Shown here: positions 19,822 through 28,420 of the stretch, in pieces
Numbering within the stretch: the first letter of the stretch is position 1
How the letters are laid out: every line of letters begins with the position of its first letter
Origin: Piscinibacter defluvii
Lineage (GTDB): Bacteria; Pseudomonadota; Gammaproteobacteria; Burkholderiales; Burkholderiaceae_C
Length of the DNA: 64,000 bases
NCBI RefSeq assembly: GCF_004011805.1
Contig: NZ_RCHJ01000006.1
Location: 1-64,000, forward strand
Direction of reading: 5' to 3'
Notes under the pieces: model-generated
Told to the model about the DNA's origin: nothing
Seen by the model: the letters and a program-made list of their open reading frames with translations, nothing else
Databases searched by the model: none
Program-made: the position numbers and the translations under genes

Positions 19822-20973
19822 TCACACCCGGCCCAGCGCGACGCGCCGGCGGATGTAGTTGTTGAACAGCACGGCCGCGAGCAGCATGCCGCCGAGGAAC
19901 ACGCGGTACCAGTTGTTGTCGATGCTGGTGTAGCCGATGCCGATCTGCACCACGCCGAAGATGAGCGCGCCGAGCGCGGCACCGACCACCGAACCGTAGC
20001 CGCCGGTCAGCAGGCAGCCGCCGATCACCGCGGCGATGATGGCCTCGAACTCCTTCTGCAGGCCGCGGTCGGCCGCGGCGGAGCCGGCGTCGGCCACCTG
20101 CAGCACGGCGAACAGCGTGGCGCAGAAGGCCATCAGCACGAACAGCGCCACCTTGACCCGGGCCACCGGGATGCCGACGTTCTTGGCCGCTACCGGATCG
20201 CCGCCGACCGCGAGGATCCAGTTGCCCACGCGGGTGCGTGCCAGCACGAAGGCGCCCGCCGCGGTCAGTGCGAACCACCAGACGATCACCTTGGGCACGC
20301 CGATGGCGAGCGCACGGCCGTCGTCGCGCGCGGCCATCCAGCCGGCGCCGGCCAGCGCGTCGAACAGCCCGGTCAGCACATGGCCGTGGAACAGCGCCTG
20401 CACGACCGGGTCGGCGACGATCAGGTCGCGCAGCACCGCGTCGCCGTTGGTCGAGAGGATGGTCTTGCCGGTCAGGATGACCGACAGCGCGAGGCTCAGG
20501 CCGCGCAGCACGAAGTAGAAGGCCAGCGTGACGATGAAGCTCGGCAGCCCGGTCTTGACGACCAGCCAGCCGTTCACCCAGCCCAGCGCCATGGCGCAGC
20601 CGAAGGCGAACAGCACCGACAGCCACACCGGCCAGCCCCAGTAGAGCGCGGGAATGGCCAGCATCATGCCGGCGAAGCCGATCATCGAGCCGATCGACAG
20701 GTCGAACTCGCCGGCGATCATCAGCAGCGCGGCACCGACGGCCAGGATGCCGAGGAAGGCGGCCACCGTGCCCCAGTTGATCACGCCCTCGGCGCTGAAC
20801 ATGCCCGAGCCGCCGGCGCCGAAGCCGAACAGCACGAACACCAGGATGGCGCCGGACAGCGCGCCGAACTCGGGCCGCGCGAGCAGCTTGCGCAGCGGGC
20901 TGATGCGGCGCAGCCGCTCGTCGGGGGCGGGAGTCACGGTCGGGGGGTGGGATTGGGGCAGCGTGGCACTCAT
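19822..20973 (-). CDS. iatP: Inositol ABC transporter, permease
   Basis: A 383-residue inner-membrane permease of the ribose/xylose (RbsC-like) family with about ten membrane helices. The family EAA-like loop IGIPVARVKVALFVL and the GEFDLSIGSMIGFAGM segment are clear. Residues about 170-230 include an extended region between helices. It lies 11 nt before iatA and 72 nt after the binding-protein gene, across a hairpin. Confidence 0.92.
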   Translation of the reverse strand: MSATLPQSHPPTVTPAPDERLRRISPLRKLLARPEFGALSGAILVFVLFGFGAGGSGMFSAEGVINWGTVAAFLGILAVGAALLMIAGEFDLSIGSMIGFAGMMLAIPALYWGWPVWLSVLFAFGCAMALGWVNGWLVVKTGLPSFIVTLAFYFVLRGLSLALSVILTGKTILSTNGDAVLRDLIVADPVVQALFHGHVLTGLFDALAGAGWMAARDDGRALAIGVPKVIVWWFALTAAGAFVLARTRVGNWILAVGGDPVAAKNVGIPVARVKVALFVLMAFCATLFAVLQVADAGSAAADRGLQKEFEAIIAAVIGGCLLTGGYGSVVGAALGALIFGVVQIGIGYTSIDNNWYRVFLGGMLLAAVLFNNYIRRRVALGRV

Positions 20974-21008
20974 CGGCGGGACTCCGGCGAGGCAGTGGGA
21001 GGACGACC

Positions 21009-21035
21009 GGCCGGGCCGGGGCGGGGAGCCCGGCC
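21009..21035 (-). promoter_or_regulatory. Hairpin between binding-protein and permease genes
   Basis: A perfect 8-bp stem (GGCCGGGC/GCCCGGCC) with an 11-nt loop starts 10 nt after the ibpA stop. There is no U-run. Hairpins in this place commonly protect the upstream binding-protein mRNA or partly stop transcription, so that more binding protein than permease is made. That role here is inferred from position. Confidence 0.5.
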
Positions 21036-21045
21036 CGCCGGGAAC

Positions 21046-22077
21046 TCAGCGGTACTGGCCCGCGTACTTCTCGACCTTGGGCAGCGTCTCCTTGGTGACG
21101 AAGCCCGGGCCCGAGCCGATGTGGCGCGCGCCATAGGCCGGCGCGAGGCCGTACTCGTCGAAGCGCGCCTTGGTCTTGGCGTTGGCCTTCACCGCGTCGG
21201 CCACCTTCTTCAGGTCGGCGGACTTCATCTCCTTCATCGTGGCCATCACCGCCACCGGGATGTAGCCCTGCAGGTAGGGCTGCTGGTCGATGCCGAACTG
21301 GATCGCACCGTCCTTGATGCCGCGGCCGATCTCGTCGGACAGGTCGAAGGTGGCGAACCACAGCTTGCCCTTCTGGCCCGACTTCTCCAGCGCCTTGAGC
21401 GTCGGGTGCGCGGAGGTGGGGCCGAGCGTCAGCACGGCCTGGGTGCCGGCGTTCTGGCGCAGGTAGGCCGAGACCTTGGACTCGATGCCGGTCGGGTCGT
21501 CACCGGCGTCGACGGTGCTCTTCTTGAAGTCCGCGCCGATCGCCTCGGCGAAGCCGCGGCAGCGCTCGAACGAGGCCGGGTTCGTCGCGTAGTGGTTGAC
21601 GCACAGGAAGCTCTTGACGCCCGCCGCCTTGGCGCGCTCGCCGGCGCCCTTGCCGGCCGCGAACTCGGGCTGGCCGACGTGCATGATCGCGCCGAGTTTC
21701 TCGCTCTGCTCCGGCGTGCCGGAGTTGATCGTGATGAGCGGGATCTTCTTGTCGGTCACCTTCTTCAAGGCGCCCTGCAGCACGTTGAAGTCGGCGATGG
21801 TCGTGATCACGCCGTCGTAGCCCTGCGCGGCGGCCTGCTCGATCAGGCGCGCCATGTCGGCCAGGTCGCCGTTGGGCGGGTTGCGGTAGTCGACGGTGAC
21901 GCCGTAATCCTCGCCGGCCTGCTTGACGGCGTTCTTGATCGTGTTCCACCACGAGTCGGAATCCGGCGCGTGGCTGATCAGCACGTACTTGCCGGCGGCC
22001 TGTGCCGCGCCGGTGGCCAGCAATGCGGCGAGCGCCAGGGTGCCGAGGGCCGCGTGGCGGCGGGTGAACTGGGTCAT
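21046..22077 (-). CDS. ibpA: Inositol ABC transporter, periplasmic binding protein
   Basis: A 343-residue periplasmic sugar-binding protein (peripla-BP-4 type) with a signal peptide to about residue 28 (LAALLATGAAQAAG). The ligand-lobe pattern KYVLISHAPDSDSWWNTIKNAVKQAGEDYGV is at the start of the mature chain. A GGAGG site lies just upstream of the ATG. First gene of the leftward operon, facing the RpiR regulator. Its position makes inositol the likely ligand. Confidence 0.93.
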   Translation of the reverse strand: MTQFTRRHAALGTLALAALLATGAAQAAGKYVLISHAPDSDSWWNTIKNAVKQAGEDYGVTVDYRNPPNGDLADMARLIEQAAAQGYDGVITTIADFNVLQGALKKVTDKKIPLITINSGTPEQSEKLGAIMHVGQPEFAAGKGAGERAKAAGVKSFLCVNHYATNPASFERCRGFAEAIGADFKKSTVDAGDDPTGIESKVSAYLRQNAGTQAVLTLGPTSAHPTLKALEKSGQKGKLWFATFDLSDEIGRGIKDGAIQFGIDQQPYLQGYIPVAVMATMKEMKSADLKKVADAVKANAKTKARFDEYGLAPAYGARHIGSGPGFVTKETLPKVEKYAGQYR

Positions 22078-22127
22078 CGATGCCTCCTAGGTTGTCATGG
22101 GTGGGAGCGAAGCCAAGTCTAGGTGGC

Positions 22128-22145
22128 GCGGAACTGATTTTCCGC
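22128..22145. promoter_or_regulatory. Operator palindrome of the inositol locus (GGAA-N6-TTCC)
   Basis: A perfect inverted repeat GCGGAA-ctgatt-TTCCGC lies in the 127-nt gap between ibpA and the divergent rpiR-type gene. It matches the GGAA-N6-TTCC pattern I recall for RpiR-type IolR repressors of rhizobia. A second small palindrome, GTGT-aa-ACAC, is at 22148-22157. One site could control both transcription units. Confidence 0.65.
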
Positions 22146-22204
22146 TCGTGTAAACACTTAGAAAGTTTTTTCCGTTTTTCCAGGTCCCGCACTACCATTC
22201 CGGC

Positions 22205-23086
22205 ATGGACCGGCGCGCCCCTCCCACCCCTGCCGTCGATGCGCTGCTGGCGCGCATCGGCGCCGAGTTCGGCGGGCTGAGCCGCCAGCTCAAGCTGATC
22301 GCCCGGCATGTGGAGCAGCACCGCGACCACCTCGGCCTGGAGAAGATCCAGGACGTGGCGCAGCGCTGCGGCGTGCACCCCTCGGCCGTGGTGCGCTTTG
22401 CCAAGCACTTCGGCTTCTCGGGCTACAGCGAGCTGCAGAAGGTGTTCCGCGACGGCCTGTCGCGCCAGATCGCGCCGGCGCGCAACTACCAGGCCCGCAT
22501 CCGCGAGGTGATGTCGCAGGCCGAGGGACGGCTGTCCAGCGCCGACATCGCCTACGAATTCATCGGCGGCGCAATCGCCGGCATGCAGGAGCTGCAGCGC
22601 GACCTGCACGGCTCCACGCTCGGCGACGCCGTGGAGCTGCTGGCGCACGCCCCGGCGGTGTGGGTGGCCGGGGCACGGCGTTCGTTCCCGGTGGCGGCCT
22701 ACCTCGGCTACGCGCTGCAGCACACCGACAAGCCGGTGCAGCTGCTCACCGGCGTCGGCGCGATGCAGGACGGCCAGCTGCGCGCGCTGCGCGAGCACGA
22801 CGTGATGATCGCGGTGAGCTTCGCCCCCTACGCCGAGGAGACGGTGCGCGCCGCGCAGGTGGCCGCCGAGCGCGGTGCGCCGCTGATCGCCATCACCGAC
22901 AGCCGCATGAGCCCGCTGGCCGCCGATGCCGACGCCGCGCTGCTGGTGCAGGAAAGCAGCACCTTCGGCTTCCGCGCCCTGACCAACGCGATGGCCCTGG
23001 CCCAGAGCCTGTTCATCGCCCTGGCCTACCGGCTCGAACTGGAAGACCAGTCCGCAGCCGCCCACCCCCCCGAGGAGAAGACATGA
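22205..23086 (+). CDS. iolR: RpiR-family transcriptional regulator (IolR-like)
   Basis: A 293-residue regulator. Residues about 25-95 are the RpiR helix-turn-helix (DVAQRCGVHPSAVVRFAKHFGFSGYSELQKVF). Residues about 140-275 are a SIS sugar-phosphate-binding domain (VWVAGARRSFPVAAYLGYAL, VSFAPYAEETVRAAQ). It is divergent from the inositol transporter operon and its stop overlaps the first dehydrogenase start (ATGA). It probably represses the whole locus and is released by a phosphorylated inositol-pathway intermediate. The ligand is inference. Confidence 0.88.
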   Translation: MDRRAPPTPAVDALLARIGAEFGGLSRQLKLIARHVEQHRDHLGLEKIQDVAQRCGVHPSAVVRFAKHFGFSGYSELQKVFRDGLSRQIAPARNYQARIREVMSQAEGRLSSADIAYEFIGGAIAGMQELQRDLHGSTLGDAVELLAHAPAVWVAGARRSFPVAAYLGYALQHTDKPVQLLTGVGAMQDGQLRALREHDVMIAVSFAPYAEETVRAAQVAAERGAPLIAITDSRMSPLAADADAALLVQESSTFGFRALTNAMALAQSLFIALAYRLELEDQSAAAHPPEEKT

Positions 23087-24078
23087 GACATGTGGCGCTG
23101 TTCGGCGCCGGCCGCATCGGCCGCATTCATGGCAGCAACATCGCCGCGCTGCCCGGCGTGAGCCTGAAGTACGTCTGCGATCCCGTCGGCGACGCGGCGG
23201 CCCAGCTGGCCGCACAGCTCGGCGCTCAGGTCGCCACGCCCGAGCAGGTGTTCGCCGACCCGCAGGTCGACGTGGTGGCGGTCGGCTCGCCCACCGACAC
23301 CCACAGCGACCTGATCGCCCGCGCGGCCGCCGCGAAGAAGCACATCTTCTGCGAGAAGCCGATCGACCTCTCGGTGCCGCGCGCCGAGGCCTGCGCCCGG
23401 GCCGTCAAGGACGCGGGCATCGCCTGCATGATCGGCTTCCAGCGCCGCTTCGACCCGACCTTCAACGAAGCGAAGGAGCGCCTGGCGCGCGGCGAGATCG
23501 GCGCACCGGAGATGCTGGTCGTCACCAGCCGCGACCCGGGCGCGCCGCCGGCGCATTACCTCAAGGGCTCGGGCGGCATCTTCCGCGACATGCTGATCCA
23601 CGACTTCGACATCTTCCGCTGGATCCTGTGCGGCGACGGCGACGAAGCCGCGACGCTGTACGCCACCGGCTCGGTGCTGATCGACCCGGAGATCGCCAAG
23701 GTGCCGGACATCGACTGCAGCGTGGTGACGATCCGCACTCGGCGCGGCCGGCTCGCCCAGATCAACACCAGCCGGCGCGCCGCCTACGGCTACGACCAGC
23801 GCTTCGAGGTGCTGGGCTCGGCCGGCATGCTCCAGTGCGGCAACCACCGGCCCAGCGAGGTGGTGCAGTCGGATGCGCACGGCGTGCGCGCCGACAAGCC
23901 GGAGCACTTCTTCCTGCAGCGCTACCGCGAGGCCTACCGCCTGGAGGTGACGCACTTCTTCGAGTGCCTGCAGACCGGCCAGCCCTTCCGCACGACCATC
24001 GAGGACGGCGTCGCGGCGCAGAAGCTGGCCGACGCGGCGGCGCAGTCGCTCGAGAGCGGCAAGGTGGTGACGCTGTGA
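23083..24078 (+). CDS. idhA: myo-inositol 2-dehydrogenase (Gfo/Idh/MocA family)
   Basis: A 331-residue NAD-dependent dehydrogenase. Rossmann motif GAGRIGRIHGSN at the start, the EKPID motif near residue 92 and the catalytic GGIFRDMLIHDFDIFRWI segment near 165 (Asp and His) match IolG/IdhA enzymes. It makes 2-keto-myo-inositol, the IolE substrate, so it supplies the first step of the pathway encoded on the other arm. Coupled to the regulator by an ATGA overlap. Confidence 0.9.
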   Translation: MRHVALFGAGRIGRIHGSNIAALPGVSLKYVCDPVGDAAAQLAAQLGAQVATPEQVFADPQVDVVAVGSPTDTHSDLIARAAAAKKHIFCEKPIDLSVPRAEACARAVKDAGIACMIGFQRRFDPTFNEAKERLARGEIGAPEMLVVTSRDPGAPPAHYLKGSGGIFRDMLIHDFDIFRWILCGDGDEAATLYATGSVLIDPEIAKVPDIDCSVVTIRTRRGRLAQINTSRRAAYGYDQRFEVLGSAGMLQCGNHRPSEVVQSDAHGVRADKPEHFFLQRYREAYRLEVTHFFECLQTGQPFRTTIEDGVAAQKLADAAAQSLESGKVVTL

Positions 24079-25085
24079 CGCTGAAGGTCGGCATCGCCGG
24101 CCTGGGCCGGCTCGGCAAGCGGCATGCCGAACAGCTCGCGCGCTTCACGCCCGGGGCGCAGCTGGTCGCCGCCTGCAGCCCGGTGGCGGCCGAGCTCCAC
24201 TGGGCGCGCGAGGCGCTCGGGGTCACCACGCTGCACGAATCCTTCGAGGCCTTCGTCGCCGACCCGGCGCTCGATGCCGTCGTGCTGGTCACGCCGACCA
24301 CGCTGCACGCGCGCCAGACGGTCGCGGCGCTCGAGGCCGGCAAGCATGTGTTCGTCGAAAAGCCGCTCTCGCTCGAGCTGGCCGACTGCGAGCAGGTGCA
24401 GGCCGTGGCCGCACGCCACCCGGACCGCATCGCGATGGTCGGCTTCGTGCGGCGCTTCGACCCGAGCTACGCGCAGGCCAAGGCGGACGTCGACGCCGGC
24501 GCGATCGGCCGGCCCTTCCTGGTGCGCTCGCAGACCTGCGACCTGAACGACCCCGAGGGGTTCTTCGTGCGCTACGCGCCCGCCTCCGGCGGGATCTTCA
24601 TGGACTGCAGCGTGCACGACATCGACCTCGCGCGCTGGATGCTCGGCAACCCGCGCGCCACGCGCGCGTTCGCCAGCGGCACCATCGCGCTGCACCCGGG
24701 GCTGGCCGAGTGCGGCGACGTGGACAACGGCCTGGCCATCGTCGAGTTCGAGGGCGGCGCTCGTGCGGTGTTCTACGCCAGCCGCACGATGGCGCACGGG
24801 CACGAGACGACCACCGAGGTGATCGGCACTGCCGGCATGCTGAGCGTGGGCATCGGCGCGCAGCGCGACCGCGTCGTCACGCGCGACGCGCAGGGCGTGC
24901 GGCACCGCCCGGTGGCGGACTTCTTCGAGCGCTTCGGCGAGGCCTTCCAGCGCGAGATGGGCGCCTTCGTCGAGGCCTGCCGCAGCGGCATCGCACCCTT
25001 GACCCTGGCCGACGCGACCGAGGCCACGCGCATCGGTGCGGCCATCACGCGCTCGCTGAAGAGCGGGCAGGTCGAGGCGGTCTGA
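24075..25085 (+). CDS. Second Gfo/Idh/MocA-family dehydrogenase
   Basis: A 336-residue paralogue of the preceding enzyme, starting at a GTG that overlaps its stop (GTGA). It carries GLGRLGKRHAEQLA, EKPLS and GGIFMDCSVHDIDLARWM, so NAD binding and the catalytic Asp/His are kept. Overall divergence from idhA suggests another isomer (for example scyllo- or D-chiro-inositol) or a derivative as substrate. The sequence alone does not decide this. Confidence 0.85.
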   Translation: MTLKVGIAGLGRLGKRHAEQLARFTPGAQLVAACSPVAAELHWAREALGVTTLHESFEAFVADPALDAVVLVTPTTLHARQTVAALEAGKHVFVEKPLSLELADCEQVQAVAARHPDRIAMVGFVRRFDPSYAQAKADVDAGAIGRPFLVRSQTCDLNDPEGFFVRYAPASGGIFMDCSVHDIDLARWMLGNPRATRAFASGTIALHPGLAECGDVDNGLAIVEFEGGARAVFYASRTMAHGHETTTEVIGTAGMLSVGIGAQRDRVVTRDAQGVRHRPVADFFERFGEAFQREMGAFVEACRSGIAPLTLADATEATRIGAAITRSLKSGQVEAV

Positions 25086-25087
25086 GC

Positions 25088-26239
25088 ATGCCGCATTTCG
25101 GCTGGCGCGCCGCGGACTGCCGGCTCGAAGACTTCATGGCCGTGCTGGCGCAGCCCGGCCCGGCGGCCGAACGGGCGGTGCGGGTGAGCCAGGGCGTGCC
25201 GGTGTACGACGGCGACGCGCTTCGCGCCGCACTCGCCCACGACCGCGAGGCGCTGATGGCCGAGTGGGCGGCGGTGCTGATGCATGGCGCCGGCATCGTC
25301 GTCATCGAGCGCCTGGTCGATGACCTCGCGGCGCTCGATGCGGCCAGCGCGCTGTTCCGCGCGCTCATTGCCGAGCAGCACGCCGCCGGCGCGGCGGCGG
25401 CCGACCACTTTGCCGCCGCCGGCGCGAACGACCGGATCTGGAACGCACTGCAGAAACACGGCCTGCGCGACCCCGAGGGCTTCGTGCGCTACTACGGCAA
25501 CCCGCTGCTGGCCGCTGTCTGCGAGGCCTGGCTCGGACCGGGCTGGCAGATGACGGCGCAGGTCAACGTGGTCAATCCGGGCGGCGCGGCCCAGTCGCCG
25601 CACCGCGACTACCACCTCGGATTCATGACGGCGGCCCAGGCCGAGGCCTTTCCGGCCCATGTGCATGCGCTCTCGCCGGCGCTGACGCTGCAGGGCGCGG
25701 TGGCGCACGTGGACATGCCGGCGGAGACCGGGCCGACGCTCTACCTGCCCGGCTCGCAGCGCTACGCGCCGGGCTACCTCGCCTGCGGCCTGCCCGTCTT
25801 CCGCGACTACTTCGACGCGCACCACGTGCAGTTGCCGCTGCGCCGGGGCGACGCGGTGTTCTTCAACCCGGCGCTGTTGCATGCGGCCGGCCACAACCGC
25901 ACGCCGGACGTGCGGCGCATGGCGAACCTGCTGCAGGTGTCCTCGGCCATGGGCCGGGCGATGGAGAGCGTGGACCGCACGTCGCTGAGCCTCGCCGTCT
26001 ACCCGGTGCTGCGCCGGCTGCTCGCGGACGGCCGGCTCGACGCCGCGCGGGCCGACGCCGCGGTCGCCGCCTGCGCCGAGGGCTACGCCTTCCCGACCAA
26101 CCTCGACACCGATCCGCCACGCGACGGCCTGGCGCCGCCCGCCCCGGCCGCGCTGATGCGCCGCGCCCTGGGCGAGGGCTGGGACGCGGCGCGCTTCGGC
26201 GCGGCGCTGCAGGCCCAGGCGGCACGGCGCCGCGCGTGA
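25088..26239 (+). CDS. Phytanoyl-CoA dioxygenase (PhyH)-family Fe(II)/2-oxoglutarate oxygenase
   Basis: A 383-residue protein with the double-stranded beta-helix iron site: HxD in QSPHRDYHLGFM near residue 178, the distal His in FNPALLHAAGHNRT near 262 and the following Arg for 2-oxoglutarate. It starts 2 nt after the second dehydrogenase and closes the rightward inositol transcription unit. It is longer than typical PhyH proteins because of its amino-terminal region (about 130 residues). An oxygenase is not part of the classical iol pathway. It might remove an O-methyl or other substituent from an inositol derivative, which is speculation. Confidence 0.8.
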   Translation: MPHFGWRAADCRLEDFMAVLAQPGPAAERAVRVSQGVPVYDGDALRAALAHDREALMAEWAAVLMHGAGIVVIERLVDDLAALDAASALFRALIAEQHAAGAAAADHFAAAGANDRIWNALQKHGLRDPEGFVRYYGNPLLAAVCEAWLGPGWQMTAQVNVVNPGGAAQSPHRDYHLGFMTAAQAEAFPAHVHALSPALTLQGAVAHVDMPAETGPTLYLPGSQRYAPGYLACGLPVFRDYFDAHHVQLPLRRGDAVFFNPALLHAAGHNRTPDVRRMANLLQVSSAMGRAMESVDRTSLSLAVYPVLRRLLADGRLDAARADAAVAACAEGYAFPTNLDTDPPRDGLAPPAPAALMRRALGEGWDAARFGAALQAQAARRRA

Positions 26240-26259
26240 CGCAGCGCGCCGCTGGCGCG

Positions 26260-27225
26260 TCAGTCGATCGTCACCTTCGCGTCCTTGACCAGCTTGGCGA
26301 ACTTGTCGGTCTCGCTCCTGATCTGCGCGGCCATCTGCTCGCTGCTGCTGCCGATCGGCTCGGCGCCGATCTCGTCCATGCGCTTCCTGAACTCGGCCGA
26401 CTGGATGACCTTCACCATCTCGGCGTTCAGCTTGGCGACGATCTCCTTCGGCGTGGCCGCCGGCGCGAGCACGCCGAACCAGGTGCCGATGTCGATGCCC
26501 TTGACGCCGGCCTCCTCGAGCGTCGGCACCTCGGGCAGCGCCGCCGCGCGTTTGCCGGTGGTGACGGCGAGTGCGCGCAGCTTGCCGCTTCGGATGTGCT
26601 GCAGCACCGGCGTCACGGTGTCGAAGGACATCGTCACCTGGTTGCCGAGCAGGTCGGTCACCAGCGGGCCGCTGCCCTTGTAGGGGATGTGCGCGATCTC
26701 GGTGCCGGTCAGGTTCTCGAACTGCGTGCCGATCAGGTGCTGCGCGGTGCCGTTGCCGTTGCTGCCGTAGTTCAGCCGGCCCGGCTGCGCCTTCGCCTGC
26801 GCAACCAGTTCGGCCACCGTCTTCGCCGGGTTGCCGGCGTTGACCGTCAGCACGTTGGGCACCAGCGCGATGGTGGTGACCGGCGCGAAGTCCTTCTGGA
26901 AGTCGTAGGGCAGCTTCTTGTAGACGCTCGAGGCGATGGTGTGGTGCACCGCGCCGACCAGCAGCGTGTGGCCGTCGGGCTTGGCCTTCGCCACGTGGTC
27001 GGCACCCAGCGTCGCGCCGGCACCCGGCTTGCTCTCGACGATCACCGGCTGGCCGAGGCCGTGCTGCAGCTTGTCGGCCAGGGCACGGGCCAGCACGTCG
27101 GTGGTGCCGCCGGCCGGGAAGGGCACGACGAGGCTGATCGGCTTGTTCGGCCAGGCCTGCGCGAAGGCGCTCGCGGTGCTGAACGTGGCGGCAGCGAGCG
27201 CCAGGGCTTGAAGCTTGTGCTTCAT
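26260..27225 (-). CDS. Bug/TctC-family tripartite tricarboxylate transporter receptor
   Basis: A 321-residue periplasmic receptor with a signal peptide ending near residue 23 (ASAFAQA). Family signatures are WPNKPISLVVPFPAGGTTDVLAR, GAGATLGADHVAKA and YGSNGNGTAQHL. Betaproteobacteria carry dozens of these, often without membrane partners nearby, as here. It follows the tartrate-dehydrogenase-like gene by 2 nt, so a C4 dicarboxylate such as tartrate is a reasonable ligand guess. Confidence 0.9.
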   Translation of the reverse strand: MKHKLQALALAAATFSTASAFAQAWPNKPISLVVPFPAGGTTDVLARALADKLQHGLGQPVIVESKPGAGATLGADHVAKAKPDGHTLLVGAVHHTIASSVYKKLPYDFQKDFAPVTTIALVPNVLTVNAGNPAKTVAELVAQAKAQPGRLNYGSNGNGTAQHLIGTQFENLTGTEIAHIPYKGSGPLVTDLLGNQVTMSFDTVTPVLQHIRSGKLRALAVTTGKRAAALPEVPTLEEAGVKGIDIGTWFGVLAPAATPKEIVAKLNAEMVKVIQSAEFRKRMDEIGAEPIGSSSEQMAAQIRSETDKFAKLVKDAKVTID

Positions 27226-27227
27226 GC

Positions 27228-28313
27228 TCAGGCCGCCTTGCGCTGAGCTTGCGCCTTGAGCAGTCCGCAGACCGCGTTGGTGACGTCGGCAGTCTTCGCC
27301 GTGCCCCCCAGGTCGCGCGTGTGAAGCGCCGGGTTGGCCGTCACCTGCTCGATCGCCTGCATCACGCGCTGCGCGGCCTCGGCCTCGCCGAGGTGCTCGA
27401 GCAGCATGACGACCGACCAGAAGGTGCCCACCGGATTCGCGAGGCCCTGTCCCATGATGTCGAAGGCGGACCCGTGGATCGGCTCGAACATCGACGGGTA
27501 GCGGCGCTCCGGGTCGATGTTGCCCGTCGGCGCCAGCCCCAAGCTGCCGGCCAGCGCGGCGGCCAGGTCGGACAGGATGTCGGCATGCAGGTTGGTCGCG
27601 ACGATGGTGTCCAGCGTGGCCGGCTTGTTAACCATGCGCGCGGTCATCGCGTCGACCAGTTCCTTGTCCCAGCGCACGTCCGGGTACTCGCGCGCCACCT
27701 CGCCGGCGATCTGGTCCCACATCACCATCGCGTGGCGCTGTGCGTTGCTCTTGGTGACGACGGTGAGCTGCTTGCGCGGCCGGCTCTGCGCCAGCCTGAA
27801 GGCGTAGCGCAGGATGCGCTCGACGCCGGCGCGCGTCATCATCGTCACGTCGGTGGCGGCCTCGATCGGGTGGCCCTGGTGCACGCGCCCGCCGACGCCC
27901 GAGTACTCACCTTCCGAGTTCTCGCGCACGATGACCCAGTTCAGGTCCTCCGGCCTGCAGCGCTTCAGCGGCGCGTCGATGCCGGGCAGGATGCGCGTCG
28001 GCCGCACGTTGGCGTACTGGTCGAAGCCCTGGCAGATCTTCAGGCGCAGGCCCCACAGCGTGATGTGGTCGGGAATGTGCGGGTCGCCGGCCGAGCCGAA
28101 CAGGATCGCGTCCTTGCCCTTCAGCGCCTCCAGGCCGTCGGCCGGCATCATCTCGCCGTGGGCGCGGAACCAGTCGCCGCCCCAGCCGAAGTTCTCGAAC
28201 TCGAAGCGGAAGCTGCTGGTCGAGGCCAGTGCCTCGAGCACCTGCTGGCCGGCGGGCACGACTTCCTTGCCGATGCCGTCGCCGGGGATGGTGGCGATCG
28301 AATAGGTCTTCAC
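27228..28313 (-). CDS. Tartrate dehydrogenase / D-malate dehydrogenase-type beta-decarboxylating dehydrogenase
   Basis: A 361-residue member of the isopropylmalate/isocitrate dehydrogenase superfamily. IATIPGDGIGKEV is the start, VIVRENSEGEYSGVGGR near residue 130 fits the TtuC/DmlA branch rather than LeuB, and EPIHGSAFDIMGQGLANP binds NAD. It begins with GTG (28311-28313) after a GGAG site. The divergent LysR gene and adjacent TctC receptor give a TtuA-TtuC-like arrangement, so tartrate or malate use is likely. Confidence 0.85.
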   Translation of the reverse strand: MKTYSIATIPGDGIGKEVVPAGQQVLEALASTSSFRFEFENFGWGGDWFRAHGEMMPADGLEALKGKDAILFGSAGDPHIPDHITLWGLRLKICQGFDQYANVRPTRILPGIDAPLKRCRPEDLNWVIVRENSEGEYSGVGGRVHQGHPIEAATDVTMMTRAGVERILRYAFRLAQSRPRKQLTVVTKSNAQRHAMVMWDQIAGEVAREYPDVRWDKELVDAMTARMVNKPATLDTIVATNLHADILSDLAAALAGSLGLAPTGNIDPERRYPSMFEPIHGSAFDIMGQGLANPVGTFWSVVMLLEHLGEAEAAQRVMQAIEQVTANPALHTRDLGGTAKTADVTNAVCGLLKAQAQRKAA

Positions 28314-28380
28314 GGGTTGTCTCCTGAGGGATGAAGCGGTGAGGAGACTGTAGGAACTGGACCCCCCCCCGCAGCGGGCC

Positions 28381-28386
28381 TACAGT
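28381..28386 (+). promoter_or_regulatory. Candidate -10 element of the lysR gene
   Basis: TACAGT within the context CCTACAGTG, 35 nt upstream of the ATG. The same CCTACA(G/A)TG context precedes the E1 gene (34886) and the second gntR (54469). A run of nine C residues lies at 28362-28370, inside the expected spacer/-35 zone. Confidence 0.4.
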
Positions 28387-28395
28387 GAAGGCGTC

Positions 28396-28412
28396 GTTAA
28401 CCTGTGGCTAAC
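28396..28412. promoter_or_regulatory. LysR-type operator palindrome
   Basis: GTTAACC-tgt-GGCTAAC is a 17-bp inverted repeat with one mismatch in the arms. It lies between the divergent lysR and tartrate-dehydrogenase genes, 8 nt before the lysR ATG. It contains the T-N11-A pattern of LysR regulators and would suit autorepression. Confidence 0.55.
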
Positions 28413-28420
28413 AATCGACC

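Noticed and set aside
26260-27225. TctC receptor as evidence of a full tripartite transporter
   Set aside because: No TctA or TctB membrane genes are in the window. Orphan receptors are common in this group.
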